DNA of 64,000 nucleotides from Cylindrobasidium torrendii FP15055 ss-10 (Eukaryota > Basidiomycota > Agaricomycetes > Agaricales > Physalacriaceae). The stretch is from positions 124,001 through 188,000 of the forward strand of contig KN880441.1 in assembly GCA_000934385.1 (NCBI GenBank). Reading direction: 5' to 3'. Both the position numbers and the translations under genes were made by a program. Below the pieces are notes generated by a model that did no database searches, was not told where the DNA came from, and saw only the letters and a program-made list of their open reading frames with translations. Below are positions 62,078 to 64,000 of this stretch, in pieces; within the stretch, counting starts at the first letter, position 1, and each line of letters starts with the position of its first letter.

Positions 62078-62761
62078 TCAACCTTTGAAGGTTCTGCCAC
62101 TGCGTGTAGTACGCTCGCGAAGGCTTACGGGATGGTCCAGATTGATGAGCCTGTCTGACTCTGGGACGTCATCCACCTCCACCCAGCCCTTCCATCCCTT
62201 CCTCGCCGGCGGGCCCGCCTTGCGTGCAACGCGCTTCGCTGGTGGATTGAATGTCATGAGATCCTCATCGTCGTCGGGTGTGTATGGACGCTTCGACGAG
62301 CTTCGAGAGACAGAGGCAGTTTCCGAAGGGGCGGGGGTAGACGCAGGCGATGGAGACGGCGTACGCGACTCAGCGCGGCCGTAATGGACCATATTGATAG
62401 CCGGGCGCGACGAGTACGATGCCGAGGCCGACGGCTGGGAGGGATAGTGATTGGTAGGGCGCGCTGCCCGAGGTGCAGTCGCTGAAGTCGCCGTTTTCCG
62501 ACCACGCTCTGTCTCTTGCTCCACATTTCTCTCCTTCTCCTTGCCCTTCCCGCCGTTCTTCCCCTTCCAGACACCCTCACTCGTTGCAGCAGTCCTCACA
62601 GGCATAAATGACCCAGTCGAGCGCGCGACACCGATAGTGTGCTCATCTTCCCCGACGTTGAGCAAACTAGTGAGCACGTCCCGTTGCGGACGGCGTTCGA
62701 ACGCGCCAGAAAGGACCGACGTCGCCGTGCGTCTGGACCGTCTTGCAGTATTGTATCCCAT
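62078..62761 (-). CDS. Uncharacterised basic, disordered protein
   Basis: A single exon of 227 residues. It begins MGYNTARRSRRTATSVLSGAFERRPQRD (in parts), then DVLTSLLNVGEDEHTIG. A Lys/Glu-rich stretch (KGKNGGKGKEKERN) and a Ser/Pro/Ala-rich region follow. Next are an acidic-basic junction (KRPYTPDDDEDLMTFNPPAKR) and a C-terminal segment WKGWVEVDDVPESDRLI, ending RSGRTFKG. Basic clusters (PAKRVARKAG) suggest nuclear localisation. No catalytic domain is seen and the family is unknown to me. A further ATG 48 nt upstream is in frame. The ordered C-terminal 40 residues are the most likely conserved part. Confidence 0.6.
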   Translation of the reverse strand: MGYNTARRSRRTATSVLSGAFERRPQRDVLTSLLNVGEDEHTIGVARSTGSFMPVRTAATSEGVWKGKNGGKGKEKERNVEQETERGRKTATSATAPRAARPTNHYPSQPSASASYSSRPAINMVHYGRAESRTPSPSPASTPAPSETASVSRSSSKRPYTPDDDEDLMTFNPPAKRVARKAGPPARKGWKGWVEVDDVPESDRLINLDHPVSLRERTTRSGRTFKG

Positions 62762-64000
62762 TTTCGAGCCCGTAGGAAACGCCAGACAGGACATGGACAA
62801 GTTATTCAATCAGACTGGTGGTGGTCAGAGGGAGAGATGAAGCCGAGGGTCACAGTCACTGTCTTTTTAGGGAAATGGGGACTTGTCACATCAACAAACA
62901 TCGATCTCCGAATGGCAGCACGTCAGTGGCACGTGCATTTTATAGATTCTTCCCTGTGTCACCCCGTATTATCCCCATTCGGTATTGAGTTTCCCTAATC
63001 TTGGCGTCACTCCCGCTTGTGCACCTCTGCCGTGCCCTACCTACCAACGAACCTGCATACACTATCCCTACACTATCGTCACTACCATACGGCGCTCTTA
63101 GAAACCCCCCTCCGCCGCAAAATCGGTTGCCGCAACTTGCCAGTTTCGTTCCCACTAAGCTCCGCGCCAATCAACACCGTGACGGACTTGGGTTCCCTTT
63201 CACATACAATTAGCCCAATCTAGTATTTAGTTTGTTAATGGCTCGATTTTGAGGCCAACCTTTCTGTCGTCTCGACAACTCAAGCCAAGCATGGATCTCT
63301 TGTCCATTTCTAGCAAATGTGGATCGCCTCAATCCTTTCGCGTCTTTTCCGCTCAGGTGATTTGCGGCCACAATGGATTGCAATATATATTTGGTGAACG
63401 GTCACAAATGCTTCTTTACCCGTATCATCTAGAATAGACGGCGTATGGTCCTACACATACAATAAAATCATTCCTCACAGCTTGCATCGATGCTCCCAAC
63501 CTTTTGACGACTGTCAAGCCACCCCGATATTGCTGTGATGGTGACTGAGCGCCAACTCATCAGTTGCAATTGCCTGCGGAAATACAGCACCTTTGCGCCT
63601 CATGACACTCTGCGCGGGCCCCCAGCCACTCCCATTTTGGTGAACTATCTCAGAGCGCCTCGTGGGCCTCCCTTGACGATTCATATCGGATATCTTCAGA
63701 AGTAGATCGACGCCTCGTACCTCACCCCAACAGCTATACCTCAGTCCCTTCATCACTCCGACTCAGCTTCATCCTCGAAAGCTGAGCCACGACGACACTG
63801 TTAGCCGACCCGACCGTAGTCTAAGAACGTATAAGCACACATGTTTTCGGTCCATTATCTTCCACGACCCGCGTGCCCGGCGCTCACTAACTTGGGGCAC
63901 GCCGACGCGACACCACTCCTGCGCTTCCCCCCTGCTTCCAGGCCTTATGCGCCAGGCGCTACTAGGGTCGATTCCAGTGCCCTTTCAATTCTGTATAGTA
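62762..64000. other. Intergenic to the end of the window, nothing recognised
   Basis: About 1.2 kb. Open frames at 63001-63223 and 63249-63437 are short, without motifs. A gene could begin beyond the edge. Confidence 0.4.

Overview
The window is nuclear DNA of a filamentous basidiomycete, most likely an Agaricomycete. Genes are dense and on both strands. Nearly every one is cut by several introns of about 45-58 nt with GTRNGT-type donors. Marker proteins point the same way: a Clp1-like regulator of mating-type-dependent development, a full Rrm4-type endosomal RNA-transport protein, an SRPK-like kinase, an F-box protein, a fungal PDR transporter, and secreted CE3 and GH53 carbohydrate-active enzymes. 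I see no operons, insertion sequences, CRISPR arrays or viral genes, and no recognisable intact transposon.

Layout, left to right. 0.2-1 kb: secreted CE3-like esterase. 2.1-3.4 kb: divergent pair, NAC beta (-) and a polyamine-type GNAT acetyltransferase (+). 4.2-5.2 kb: F-box protein (-). 6.8-8.2 kb: mitochondrial methionyl-tRNA formyltransferase. 9.0-14.2 kb: PDR/ABCG transporter. 14.6-15.9 kb: coiled-coil protein. 16.5-17.7 kb: GH53 endo-galactanase with an apparent frameshift. 18.0-18.3 kb: 63-residue membrane protein with a GC-AG intron. 18.5 kb: tRNA-Gly. 18.7-22.1 kb: head-to-head RAD52 (-) and MAD3/BubR1-like checkpoint gene (+). 22.5 kb: candidate small secreted protein. 23.8-24.8 kb: Clp1-like (-). 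26.8-29.5 kb: Rrm4-like (-). 30.5-32.9 kb: SRPK-like kinase (+). 33.7 kb: tRNA-Tyr. 34.8-37.1 kb: GFA1. 37.9-38.4 kb: NDUFA4-like subunit with an 11-nt microexon (-). 39.9-40.9 kb: SDR oxidoreductase. 41.1 kb: second, identical tRNA-Tyr. 41.7-43.9 kb: cytochrome P450. 45.0-45.7 kb: unknown protein (-). 47.1-49.1 kb: divergent cyclin-like protein (-). 51.0-53.9 kb: GIN4/HSL1-type kinase. 54.6-55.7 kb: HpcH/HpaI aldolase. 56.5-58.0 kb: MTG1 GTPase. 58.1-60.2 kb: NCS1 nucleobase permease (-). 62.1-62.8 kb: unknown basic protein (-).

The genes do not form one pathway. Some share themes: mitochondrial translation and respiration (formyltransferase, MTG1, NDUFA4-like), polar growth and cell cycle (Rrm4, GIN4, Clp1, MAD3, possibly the cyclin-like gene), cell-wall precursor synthesis (GFA1), plant polysaccharide breakdown (CE3, GH53) and detoxification (PDR, P450, SDR). 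RAD52 with MAD3 and NAC beta with the acetyltransferase are close divergent pairs that may share promoters.

I found no clearly new multi-gene system. The most useful odd signals are two inferred GC-AG introns, the GH53 frameshift, the microexon, the identical tRNA-Tyr pair, and several conserved-looking proteins with no assignable family. Exon coordinates come from reading splice motifs and keeping protein homology in frame. They are predictions without transcript support.
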